Shown here one piece after another: positions 44,248-52,389 of a stretch of 64,000 nt of DNA. A program made the position numbers and the translations under genes. This stretch comes from Candidatus Obscuribacter sp. (GTDB lineage Bacteria; Cyanobacteriota; Vampirovibrionia; Obscuribacterales; Obscuribacteraceae). How positions within the stretch are numbered: the first letter of the stretch is position 1; each line of letters begins with the position of its first letter. The notes under the pieces are model-generated. The model was given only the letters and a program-made list of their open reading frames with translations, was not told where the DNA came from and searched no databases. The stretch lies in NCBI GenBank assembly GCA_016712465.1, contig JADJQZ010000001.1, positions 6,138,001 to 6,202,000 on the forward strand. The letters run 5' to 3'.

Positions 44248-45483
44248 ATGCGCAAAGTGCATATCGCTGCCGCGCTGGCAGCCGTGGCCCTGGTCGGAAC
44301 CGCTTTTGCGGCACTGGTCGGCGCCTTCGATTCGAATGTGGAAGTGAACTTCGGCTCCAGGCAGGACAATCCTGAAGTGCAGTTGCTTCTCCCCGACGCC
44401 AAAGCCGGAGAGTTGCGCCGCCTGCGCACTGCCAACGAGAGCGGCGGCGGCGTCGACCTGGTGGAACTGGCAAACGGCTTCACCAAGGAGATCCACTACA
44501 CGAACTACGCCGAGAACCGCCGTTCGAGGGAAATCACCTACTTCCCCGCCGCCGAAGGCGAGAAGCGCGGACCCATCTCCTCGGAACGGGTCTTTGCCGC
44601 TGCCGGCACCGGCACCGCCGAGGAGCGCGTCTATGACCGCAACGGTCGACTGCTGCGTTCCGGCGCCCTCTACAAGTACAACGAAGAGAAGAACAAGGCC
44701 TGGGTCTTCCGGCTCACCATCTACGACGGCCAGGGCAAGGTCAAGGAAACGCAAGAGTCGATGCTGATCGGACACTTGCTTCTGACCACGGTCTTGCGTG
44801 AAGACGGCACGGTCGAATTCAGCAAGCGCTTCACCTCTCCCGGCAATGACAGCTACTGGCAGGTGCTGCGCTTCCAGGAAGACGGCAAAACCGTTCTCCG
44901 GCAGGAAGATCGCTCCTTCGGCAGCTACCGGGTGACCAACTTCTACGCAGACGGCGTCAACAAGCAGGAGGTCTCGGAGGTCGGACCGGGCACTCGCAAG
45001 GTCAGCCGCTTCCTCCCGGACGGCCGGCAGTACTACGACTTCGACGAATACAGGTCCTTGGGCTACAACTTCGTGGACTTCGACAGCAATGGCAAGCCGA
45101 CGCGCAAGCGTTACTTCGCCAGAATCGACGGCTCCAAACGTGCCGACGGCAAAGAGGCCTACATCCTTCGCTGGGTGGAGGAACTGGACGGCGAAGGCAA
45201 GAAGACCGTCCGCTATCAGTTCGACGACAACGGTCGCCTGCAAGACCTGGAACTGCACAAGACGGCCGGCCGTCCCCGTCGCGTCGACTATCGCTTCGAA
45301 AACGGCGTGCTGGTCAAGCGCACCAATTTCAACGAGGCCGGCACGGTGACAAGCACGGTGGAAAAGCCGAACGAGACCGTCTCCTGGTCGAACAAGGCGG
45401 CATGGTGGGTGATTCCGGTCAAACCGGAAGCGCCGGCCGATGCCATCAACGTCGACGCAGAAGTGAGCCACGGACCCTACTGA
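44248..45483 (+). CDS. Exported unknown 411-aa beta-repeat protein
   Basis: Signal peptide (KVHIAAALAAVALVGTAFAA) then a beta-rich protein made of degenerate repeats such as ERVYDRNGRLLRSG, LTIYDGQGKVKETQ, YQFDDNGRLQDLEL and YRFENGVLVKRTNF. These resemble MORN/antitoxin-type or RHS/YD-like hairpin repeats (Y-x-D/E-N-G-x-L). It may be a surface or periplasmic scaffold. AAAGGA precedes ATG by about 8 nt. Strong C/G-ending codon bias suggests high expression. Two hairpins, one a strong terminator, follow. Confidence 0.7.
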   Translation: MRKVHIAAALAAVALVGTAFAALVGAFDSNVEVNFGSRQDNPEVQLLLPDAKAGELRRLRTANESGGGVDLVELANGFTKEIHYTNYAENRRSREITYFPAAEGEKRGPISSERVFAAAGTGTAEERVYDRNGRLLRSGALYKYNEEKNKAWVFRLTIYDGQGKVKETQESMLIGHLLLTTVLREDGTVEFSKRFTSPGNDSYWQVLRFQEDGKTVLRQEDRSFGSYRVTNFYADGVNKQEVSEVGPGTRKVSRFLPDGRQYYDFDEYRSLGYNFVDFDSNGKPTRKRYFARIDGSKRADGKEAYILRWVEELDGEGKKTVRYQFDDNGRLQDLELHKTAGRPRRVDYRFENGVLVKRTNFNEAGTVTSTVEKPNETVSWSNKAAWWVIPVKPEAPADAINVDAEVSHGPY

Positions 45484-45503
45484 CGACAGAGGCATGCAAG
45501 GAA

Positions 45504-45530
45504 CTACGGCGCCAGCAATTGACGCCGTAG
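45504..45530 (+). terminator. First hairpin after the exported repeat protein
   Basis: CTACGGCG (45504-45511) pairs with CGCCGTAG (45523-45530); no T-run follows, so it may stabilise the 3' end rather than terminate. Confidence 0.45.
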
Positions 45531-45582
45531 CTCCCCTCTGAAGGCAGCTTCCATGGCAATTGCAAGAGCCGTCAAAGCTAAG

Positions 45583-45639
45583 CCGACGCGGACTGGTAAC
45601 GGGCTTTTAGGCCTGGCCGCCGCGTCGGTGATTTTTTTT
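45583..45639 (+). terminator. Strong terminator
   Basis: CCGACGCGG (45583-45591) pairs with CCGCGTCGG (45620-45628) and is followed by a run of eight T. The 28-nt loop contains a smaller GGCTTTTAGGCC-type hairpin. Confidence 0.85.
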
Positions 45640-46244
45640 CGGGTACCTCTATTCCCTCATATAGTATTAAATCAAAGGGAGAGGCCGTGAGGGTCCACAC
45701 TGTAATGGTTGCTCCCAACCTGAAAACCACTCTCCAGAAACTCCGCCCGTGGTTCAGACGCCCAATCCTCTGTGTCGAATCTGTGAGCAAACTTGGGACG
45801 CTTTCAAGACGCTCTGCGAGACAGTGAGCGGCGCGTAATCTGTCTAGCGAGTCAGACGCCTGCGGAATCTACGCAGGCGCAGGCTTCTAAACCCCTTTAA
45901 TTCAACCGCAAATATCACCCGAAAGGCCGCTCTTTATCACGTTCTCTCAGCGCAATAGAAAGGCGCTGCCTGGTTCAAAGTCAGGAGCAGCCCCTATAGG
46001 AGAGCTTCCAGCAGAAAGTTAGGGTTTAAGCACCCTGACTTTTGTCTATTCACTGGAGCATCTTCCAACTAAGAAAAGAGCCAAACGGCAAGCCATACAA
46101 AAAACGCCTTTTGTTCAGTTCTCTGTTCCGGTCCAGAACGCCCGTTTAAGGAGCCTTCTCAACCGTAAGCCGCCTCAGTAAACCGCAATCAATAGCAGGG
46201 CTCACACCAACAAACTTCTACTTTGAATTTTTCTGGAGTACATC
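45640..46244. other. Structured 600-bp intergenic region, possible ncRNA
   Basis: It begins after a terminator with TATAGTAT (45660) and contains a hairpin GCCTGCG/CGCAGGC near 45859-45879 and a terminator-like hairpin AAAGTTAGGGT/ACCCTGACTTT (46015-46042). No protein is evident. I compared it by eye with RNase P, tmRNA, SRP and 6S landmarks and found no match. A transcript of about 380 nt from the octamer to the last hairpin is possible. Confidence 0.35.
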
Positions 46245-46733
46245 ATGAACGCAACCAAAACAGACTTTCGCCGCGAATTGTACAATCTGGCTAAAGCCAA
46301 AAGACCAATCTACGCATCCAACTCCGCCTGGTATCACAAACTGGCTCCCTGCGACCCAGGAACAGACCTCTACAATCTGGCCCTGCAAGTGAGAAATTGC
46401 CAGTCCCTGGTCGACACAGAAATCCTGCCCACCTTCTTCGAGAAAGAGGCAGTGGAACTGCTTCTGAGCTTGCCAAATCTCTACTGGTTCTGGCGTATCG
46501 TAGAAAGCTCCATCATCAAAGCCGGAAACGGCCGTCATGTTATTGGAGTGGATGCGGTTCGAGGCGCCATAGCCGAGGAGCGTAACAGTGCTGCCAGAGC
46601 CTATGACCTCAAGAAAGACATTTCCGCCTTGAACCAGATTGAAACCGCAGTCTGGGTGGCTGCCGGCATCCTGGTAGTGCAGTCCTCGCTTCTGAGTGAA
46701 CCGGCGCTTCTACGCAATCCCGTCTATCTCTAA
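46245..46733 (+). CDS. Unknown 162-aa protein, first gene of the pseudo-S2P cluster
   Basis: Not recognised. Soluble and helical for the first 120 residues (FRRELYNLAKAKRPIY, FFEKEAVELLLSLPNLYWFW), with a more hydrophobic C-terminal helix (TAVWVAAGILVVQSSLL) that could be a membrane or packing helix. Two Cys (PCDPG, RNCQS). GGAG lies 8 nt before ATG. It is followed on the same strand by three further genes, all with good ribosome sites, to 48285. Codon use is mixed, AAA-rich for Lys. Confidence 0.65.
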   Translation: MNATKTDFRRELYNLAKAKRPIYASNSAWYHKLAPCDPGTDLYNLALQVRNCQSLVDTEILPTFFEKEAVELLLSLPNLYWFWRIVESSIIKAGNGRHVIGVDAVRGAIAEERNSAARAYDLKKDISALNQIETAVWVAAGILVVQSSLLSEPALLRNPVYL

Positions 46734-46821
46734 GCCGGGAAAAAGCTATCTCTGCCGCGATGATTACCAGCGGGTGTTCATCGCGAACTAACAATCAACT
46801 GTTTATTTCGAGGTAAAGACT

Positions 46822-47142
46822 ATGTCCAGATTCTATTTCACACCACCTACACAAACTGCCACCGGCTCCAAAAGCGTCGTCATGATTTCACCGGATCATT
46901 ACGGCAAAAGCATTGCCTGCGCGCTTCTGATGGTTGAGCAGTTAAAACAAGAACTGACTGACGCAAAAATCGACTTCGTTCCGGCAGCCACTGAAACCGC
47001 TTCCATTGAAATCGGCTGCACGGAGTTCGATAAAAACAAAATGCGCGTCAAGCTGGAAATAAGCCTTGCCGTCTCACCGGAAAAAGCGGAGCAACTGCTA
47101 AACGCAGCCGGTTTCAGCCAGGGTTTTCCTGACTGCTACTGA
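46822..47142 (+). CDS. Unknown 106-aa protein in the pseudo-S2P cluster
   Basis: A small alpha/beta protein: SKSVVMISPDHYGKSIACAL, then a helix (MVEQLKQELTDAKIDFV), beta strands (ASIEIGCTEF, MRVKLEISLAV) and a helix (SPEKAEQLLNAAGF), ending DCY. No signal peptide or membrane span. GAGG lies 9 nt before ATG. It is 88 bp after the previous gene and 60 bp before the next. Not recognised; three Cys, one at the penultimate position, may matter if the cluster handles a peptide. Confidence 0.65.
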   Translation: MSRFYFTPPTQTATGSKSVVMISPDHYGKSIACALLMVEQLKQELTDAKIDFVPAATETASIEIGCTEFDKNKMRVKLEISLAVSPEKAEQLLNAAGFSQGFPDCY

Positions 47143-47202
47143 GCATTCGACGAAAACAGCCAGGCAAAAGTCAATAACACAATCAAATTCCCGGAGAAAA
47201 AT

Positions 47203-47388
47203 ATGAAATTTAAAGTCACAGCAATCACCATGCACGACGGCGAAGTAAGCGAACTGGCCGCACTGGGTGTAAACATCAAGGTTAAAGGAGACTCGCAAAC
47301 CAACTACACCTACGAAGCAGACCTCACCGACGAGCAAGTCGAACAGGTGAGAAAGCATACCGCCGTCTTGTCCGTCGTTCCAGCCTGA
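47203..47388 (+). CDS. 61-aa protein resembling inhibitor I9 / propeptide fold
   Basis: A very small protein whose C-terminal half (YTYEADLTDEQVEQVRKH then AVLSVVPA) looks like the inhibitor I9 propeptide pattern, in which LSxEQVxxLRxxPxVxSV forms the helix and strand that occupy a protease active site. The N-terminal half supplies beta strands (FKVTAITMHDG, NIKVKG). CGGAG lies 8 nt before ATG. Only 12 bp separate it from the S2P-like membrane protein gene, so they are probably co-translated. The resemblance is by eye and unproven. Confidence 0.6.
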   Translation: MKFKVTAITMHDGEVSELAALGVNIKVKGDSQTNYTYEADLTDEQVEQVRKHTAVLSVVPA

Positions 47389-47400
47389 GGGGTCGAAACT

Positions 47401-48285
47401 ATGGGTACTTCGCAGTTTTTGATAGCTTGCATAATAGCCGCCGGCTGTACCTTGCCCAATTTAATTCCGGTGTGCGGCCGCTGGTTGACGGCAAGACTTT
47501 GCGGCATGAGTACACCGATCTTGTCCTTCGGTGTAGGAACGACAAAATGGACCAGGGTACTGGGCAAATTCTGGAACACTGAATTCCGCCTGGCACCGCT
47601 ACTCTTCGTCGGGTACGTCTCCATTCCGGAGCTGTATTATGTGCCCGATAAAGCGAGAGAAGCCGCACCGGCTGCGGGAACGGGGAAAGGAGTGGAACTT
47701 CGCCACTTTCCGATCTGGAAGAAACTACTGGTTAGCACGTCTGCCGTACTTTCTTGCCTGCTGGCCGCCTGGATGTTCTTGTTCATCGCCTTTTACGGCT
47801 ACGGAGCACCCGGCTTCAAGAACACCAAAAGCCAGGGCGCAACCATAGAACGTAGCTTCGAACCCCTGAGTGCTTCCCAGTCTGCAACCATGGCAAGCCG
47901 TTCCGGCCAAGACCAGATCAACACTGTGGTGCGCACCTTTGCTGAAGTTTTCGACCTGCTGCAGGCCGAGGACCAGAAGCAAAAACTTGAAGTTCCATAC
48001 GGAATAGCGGCTTTTGCACATCATGAAGAAACGCTGGTGAATCCGAACGGCTTCGATGTCTTATGGGTGGTTGCGGTCATGCTCGTAGTCGGAGCCTTTC
48101 TAAACAGCCTACCTCTGGTCGGGTTGGATGGCGGCTATTTCCTATTGCTCATCTGGCAGGGATTAACGGGCAGAGCCTTAACGTCCCGCGTGATATCGGT
48201 ACATGCGCACATTTCTACCCTGATTCTCGTCTGCCTGATGCTTTGGAAGGTTTACTACGCCTTCAATCATCCGGTCATCCTTTAA
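47401..48285 (+). CDS. Site-2-protease (M50) homologue lacking HExxH
   Basis: A 294-aa membrane protein with about four to five spans arranged like RseP/S2P. The first helix has PVCGR (23-27) exactly where RseP has HEFGH, followed by homologous ARLCGMSTPILSFGVGTTKW and GYVSIPEL. The last part matches the second active-site helix: FLNSLPLVGLDGGYFLLL keeps the metal-ligand Asp (D243). The PDZ domain is absent and replaced by a short hydrophobic/linker stretch. With both His and the Glu missing it should be inactive as a protease, similar in principle to plant EGY3. GAGGGG lies 8 nt before ATG. It closes a four-gene cluster. Confidence 0.8.
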   Translation: MGTSQFLIACIIAAGCTLPNLIPVCGRWLTARLCGMSTPILSFGVGTTKWTRVLGKFWNTEFRLAPLLFVGYVSIPELYYVPDKAREAAPAAGTGKGVELRHFPIWKKLLVSTSAVLSCLLAAWMFLFIAFYGYGAPGFKNTKSQGATIERSFEPLSASQSATMASRSGQDQINTVVRTFAEVFDLLQAEDQKQKLEVPYGIAAFAHHEETLVNPNGFDVLWVVAVMLVVGAFLNSLPLVGLDGGYFLLLIWQGLTGRALTSRVISVHAHISTLILVCLMLWKVYYAFNHPVIL

Positions 48286-48700
48286 CCTGCCGACCATCCG
48301 GAACTGCCGAGCCTATCTAGAAAGTTGAGATGGACTTCGGCAGCAGCGGCTTGCACAAGAAACGGTGCAGGGGAGGCGCAATGCCTCATCTTGCACCGCA
48401 TTTGGGAAGGCTCGAGGTTCCGCAATTCACATTTTTCGCGGTTATTACTATATTCTTTCATAGCTCAAGAAGCAACCCCATCCAGAAAAATAGCAGCGCC
48501 GCACTTCTCTCAAATACATGCAAAAGCACGTAATTCCCGCTCAATATCGCCACAACACTAACACAGAAACAAGCTAGTTTTGGGATATCGACTCCCAACC
48601 ATCGAAAAGTTCAGGCAACCGCTCAGCAAGGGCATTTGTTGCACACTTTATTGGCTGCACAAAACAATAAAGGCTCCTTCCAGCAAACGCGGAGAAAACC
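48286..48700. other. Intergenic region
   Basis: About 415 bp, AT-richer in the middle (TTATTACTATATTC at about 48438). No gene or clear hairpin terminator seen. It presumably holds the promoter of the phosphatase gene, which has GGAG 7 nt before its ATG. Confidence 0.45.
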
Positions 48701-49597
48701 ATGAGAAGCATACCTGCCTCTAAAATTTCAACCAAAGGAATTTTCGACCCGACGATGCTTAACACAGAGAAGAGGCCGGGCGCTGAGACCGGCGCCGTCT
48801 ACAAGAAGCTGAGCCCTGTGGAGGCTAACTTACTGCATGTACTAAGTAATGCCGGTGATGCGGCAGCACGGGTGTTGCGTCATTATTTCGGCAGTAAGCT
48901 CAAGGTAAATATAAAAGCCGACGAATCGCCTCTGGTCACCATCGCCGACTTGCAGGCGGAAAAGGCGATTCGTCAGGTGTTGGAGCAAGCCGTGCCATTG
49001 CACGGTATCCTGGGGGAGGAATTGGGTTTCAAAAGACCGGAGAGCCGCTATACATGGGTACTAGACCCCATCGACGGCACCCTCGCTTTCACCACCGGCA
49101 AGCTCTCCTTCGGCACACTCATAGGTCTTTTGCAGGACGAAGAACTGATCATGGGTCTTATAGAACAGCCCATACTGCAGGAACGCTGGCTCGGGGTCAA
49201 GGGACAGCCCACTACTTTGAACGGCAAACCAGTTAAGACGAGGAGCAACACCGACCTGGCCAGAGCCGTACTGAGCGTCACGACCACAGCCACTTTCAAA
49301 AGCGAAGCTCAGATAGCCGCCCTCGCCAAACTACAGGAAGCCGTCCAGATCACTTCCTTCGGTGGCGACTGTTATCACTTCGGCCTCATGGCCAGCGGTT
49401 CTATCGACGTGATTTTCGAGAGCGGCTTTCAGTTCTACGACTTTGCCGCCGTCGTACCGGTAGTGGAAGGGGCGGGCGGAGTTATCACCGATTGGCAGGG
49501 CAAGCCGCTCACCAGCAGTTCAAAGGGCGAGATCCTGGCCTGCGCCAATAAAGCTCTGCACGAAAAAGCGCTGAATTTGCTGGATCACACGATCTAA
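48701..49597 (+). CDS. Inositol-monophosphatase-family phosphatase, HisN-like
   Basis: A 298-aa Mg-dependent, Li-sensitive-type phosphatase. Metal motifs: GEELG, LDPIDGTLAFTTG (DPIDGT) and, near the C-terminus, YDFAAVVPVVEGAGG in place of the usual WDxAA. The spacing and GGDCYHFGLMASG resemble HisN-type histidinol-phosphatases, with inositol or nucleotide bisphosphates as alternatives. A 40-residue N-terminal extension is unusual. A degraded copy of the last 170 bp of this gene lies at 51934-52100, beyond the kinase-LRR gene. GGAG precedes ATG. Confidence 0.85.
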   Translation: MRSIPASKISTKGIFDPTMLNTEKRPGAETGAVYKKLSPVEANLLHVLSNAGDAAARVLRHYFGSKLKVNIKADESPLVTIADLQAEKAIRQVLEQAVPLHGILGEELGFKRPESRYTWVLDPIDGTLAFTTGKLSFGTLIGLLQDEELIMGLIEQPILQERWLGVKGQPTTLNGKPVKTRSNTDLARAVLSVTTTATFKSEAQIAALAKLQEAVQITSFGGDCYHFGLMASGSIDVIFESGFQFYDFAAVVPVVEGAGGVITDWQGKPLTSSSKGEILACANKALHEKALNLLDHTI

Positions 49598-49641
49598 GCC
49601 AGCAGGAAGCTAGGGCAGCGCCCCGGATTGCAGGGTGCTAA

Positions 49642-49884
49642 GATTGCCTGGTCGCGAGCAGGATCATCGCCAGAGCCGGCGCCCGGCAAACGTACAATGA
49701 CCATGTCCAGCTCAAAGCCGGACAGGAAAAGAGACCACTCCGGCTTGTCTTCGAAAACGGTGCCGATGGTGGAGAAAAACTCGCCGACATCAGCATACTT
49801 CTAAACCGCCAACCCATCTCCTTTACAACTAGCGTCACCGCCCGTACTGATGACTTAAGAGTGCAAGCATGTAAGAATCTATAG
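49642..49884 (+). pseudogene. Possible remnant coding frame without a start codon
   Basis: An 80-codon open frame with no ATG, GTG or TTG in a usable position, ending TAG just before the kinase-LRR gene. Its translation looks protein-like (RPLRLVFENGADGGEKLAD then ISILLNRQPISFTT). It lies inside the interval bracketed by the phosphatase gene and its decayed copy, so it may be the end of a gene damaged in the same event. Evidence is composition only. Confidence 0.25.
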
Positions 49885-49885
49885 A

Positions 49886-51892
49886 ATGACTTCTTCATTC
49901 GATCCCCAGTCGGAATTGCGAAAGTCCCAGATGTTCTCATTGGGGCAAAACACCCTGGCGCTCATCGAAATCAATTCCGAGCCGTTTCTTCCCTTTGCCG
50001 TAGGTACCATAATTGATCAAAAATATCAGGTCGTCTCTCTCCTGGGAGAAGGGGGAATGGGTGCAGTTTATCGGGTCAGACATCTGCATTTAGACAAGAT
50101 TATGGCTCTGAAAACATTCCGGACCAGGGAAATCACAGGAAAAGGCTGGCAGCGTTTTCAGCAAGAAGCAAAGATAATAGCCAGGCTAAACCACCCCCAT
50201 GTAGTTCAGATCTTTGATTTCGGAGTAGCAGAAGGATCAATACCTTACTTCACTATGGAACTTCTGCATGGAAATTCACTAGCCATAAAACTTTCTAAAA
50301 CCGGAAGACTGCCACTGGAAGAAACGATTAGTATCTTTCTGAAAGTAGCGGCAGGCCTTCTGGCAATTCACAACAAGGGAATCGTGCACGGTGACATTAA
50401 ACCTGCCAATATCGTCCTGGAAGAAGCAGGCCATAACGATTCTGAAAGCACGGTCAAATTAGTAGACTTCGGAATATCGAGGTTAACGACAGAGACCTCA
50501 GACGACCAATTCGCAACTGGAGAAATCTATGGCAGCCCGCTTTACATGAGTCCGGAACAGTTTCAAGGACGTAAGCTGTCCATAGCTTCCGACATCTATT
50601 CCTTTGCCTGCACATTGTATGAAACTATAAGCGGCAGAGTGCCGTTCTTAGGTGCTAATGCTCTCGCCACTATGAATTTGCATCTAACCGTACAGGCGCC
50701 GACACTTGCCTCCTGCCATTTGGATGAACAGCTACCACAGAGATTGGAAGGTCTTCTTGCTCGCATGCTGGCTAAATCGGCCGAAGACAGACCGGCCTCC
50801 TTTGCGCAAGTTATTGATGAGCTGGCAAGTGTTCGCCTTTCCCTGACCAACAGGGATACTCTCAGAGGTAACACCAATAGAACCAAGAAACCTGATAGTG
50901 TCACCCTAGATTCAAATGTAATTAGCCAATCCCCAAAAAAGTTACAACGCTACTTATGGCAAGGCATCGCCTGGTTCGCAATAACTGTCTGTGCTGCCGG
51001 AGCCCTGCTCTTCACGTACACAAAAAAAGCGGAAGTGCTTACATCAGAAAAACACTCCCACTTTCTCCGGGTCGAAACTGGACAATTCGATAAAACCGGC
51101 AAAGTAAAATCCGCGACAAGAAAACTTGAATTCCCCCCAGGGCTTTGCCTGGGAGAATTGAGTTCAGTTCCGACCTATCAAAACAGGAGACCGGCAAGCG
51201 ACAGCCTAGAGGTGCAAACCGACGTCTGTTACTATCCCAACAAACTAGTCTCTACCCATCCGGACTTACTCAATGGTTTTGGACCTTACAGCCTGGCACA
51301 GGTGGAAACCCATACCGGAAAGGGCTTCGACGAACGTCACCTGAGAATTCTCTCCACCTGGCGCTCATTGAAGCGGCTCAGTCTCAAAGGCTCAACACTG
51401 ACAGCAGCCAGCATACCCTTCATAGATGCAATGCCGACATTGAAAATACTCTCAGTCGCAAAGGCGGAAGTAACAGCCCAGGATTTGAATACACTTAAGA
51501 AGCTGCAGAACATCCAGAGCCTGGATCTATCCGGAGTAAAAGGAGCTGGTTTAATCTTTCGCTCTCATGAAGGGTTTCCTCAGCTAATTTTTCTGCATGC
51601 AAACTACTGCGGTCTAACTGACGCAGATCTAACCGCCATAGCCAAGAGTCGAAACTTGCATGAACTCCGGATCGCTCGCAATCTAGATATCACAGACGAC
51701 GGGGTGCGCGCTCTGACCTCCCTGCAACAACTTGAATGGCTGGACTTAAACGGAACCAGCATCGGCCCTTCCTCCATAAGCACATTGGCAGGATTGAAGT
51801 CGCTTAGACGGCTTTCTGTTCCCAAATCGAACTTCAAAGAATTAGACCTGCTGCGACTGAGAAAGGCATTGCCTACCTGCACCGTTAACTGA
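49886..51892 (+). CDS. Transmembrane Ser/Thr kinase with C-terminal leucine-rich repeats
   Basis: A 668-aa receptor-like kinase. Kinase domain about residues 46-310: GEGGMGAVYRV, K76 in MALKTF, VHGDIKPAN (H168, G169, D170), DFG at D194, SPEQ. HGD in place of HRD makes it a non-RD kinase, but Asp and Lys are kept so it may be active. One membrane span (about 356-379, GIAWFAITVCAAGALLF) is followed by about 290 outside residues, the last 180 of which are cysteine-poor LRRs such as LKRLSLKGSTLTAASI and LEWLDLNGTSIGPSSI. It likely senses an extracytoplasmic ligand. Start ATG 49886 has no strong ribosome site. Lower GC than neighbours. Confidence 0.88.
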   Translation: MTSSFDPQSELRKSQMFSLGQNTLALIEINSEPFLPFAVGTIIDQKYQVVSLLGEGGMGAVYRVRHLHLDKIMALKTFRTREITGKGWQRFQQEAKIIARLNHPHVVQIFDFGVAEGSIPYFTMELLHGNSLAIKLSKTGRLPLEETISIFLKVAAGLLAIHNKGIVHGDIKPANIVLEEAGHNDSESTVKLVDFGISRLTTETSDDQFATGEIYGSPLYMSPEQFQGRKLSIASDIYSFACTLYETISGRVPFLGANALATMNLHLTVQAPTLASCHLDEQLPQRLEGLLARMLAKSAEDRPASFAQVIDELASVRLSLTNRDTLRGNTNRTKKPDSVTLDSNVISQSPKKLQRYLWQGIAWFAITVCAAGALLFTYTKKAEVLTSEKHSHFLRVETGQFDKTGKVKSATRKLEFPPGLCLGELSSVPTYQNRRPASDSLEVQTDVCYYPNKLVSTHPDLLNGFGPYSLAQVETHTGKGFDERHLRILSTWRSLKRLSLKGSTLTAASIPFIDAMPTLKILSVAKAEVTAQDLNTLKKLQNIQSLDLSGVKGAGLIFRSHEGFPQLIFLHANYCGLTDADLTAIAKSRNLHELRIARNLDITDDGVRALTSLQQLEWLDLNGTSIGPSSISTLAGLKSLRRLSVPKSNFKELDLLRLRKALPTCTVN

Positions 51893-51933
51893 CAGCACAA
51901 CTCCAGCGCGGCAAATGCCATAAAACCCTCCCC

Positions 51934-52100
51934 ATTTTCGAGAGCGGCTTTCAGTTCTACGACTCAGTCGTACCGGTAGTGCAATAGGCCGGCGGGATAG
52001 CCCTCTCAACCGCCAGTCAAAGGGCGAGCGACTGGTCTGCACCAACAAAGCCTTACACTTACACGGAAGGGGGCAGAATTTGCTCTCCAATACGCTTTGA
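51934..52100 (+). pseudogene. Decayed duplicate of the phosphatase gene 3' end
   Basis: Nucleotides 51934-51966 repeat the phosphatase gene from about 49416 almost exactly (ATTTTCGAGAGCGGCTTTCA onward), then a 6-bp deletion and scattered changes follow, with recognisable blocks GTCGTACCGGTAGTG, TCAAAGGGCGAG and CCAACAAAGCC in the same order to the stop region at 52100. Several frames are broken. The copy starts 42 bp past the kinase-LRR stop, so that gene is bracketed by the full phosphatase and this fragment. Confidence 0.9.
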
Positions 52101-52389
52101 CGCTACGAGCACGCTTTGTTAAGCGGCCTGTGTCATAATGAAATTCCCAGAACGTTTACTCTGCGCAGCGCGGAGCCGCTCCCAGGTAAACAAGGAAACT
52201 CTTGCGGCTGTCCGGGCGTTATTAACCGCCTGGAAATCGGCAAAAACTAACTACCCCAGGTCGGAAAGGCTGTGGGTCAATGGTCGGGTAAACCACAGCC
52301 TGAGGCTGCTGGTGGGTTTACCAGCGAAAAACAGGTAACACCGGAAACTATCACGCGGGTTCGAACTGCCGAGGGCGATGGGAGCGGTT
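52101..52389. other. Leader region of the hybrid kinase gene
   Basis: Contains an imperfect hairpin with GGTAAACC (about 52287) and GGTTTACC (about 52315) enclosing CAGCCT/AGGCTG, upstream of the ribosome site GGGAG at 52380. Could be a regulatory leader. No gene. Confidence 0.4.

Noticed and set aside
44203..45495. 430-aa minus-strand frame
   Set aside because: Antisense of the exported repeat protein, which has the signal peptide and ribosome site.
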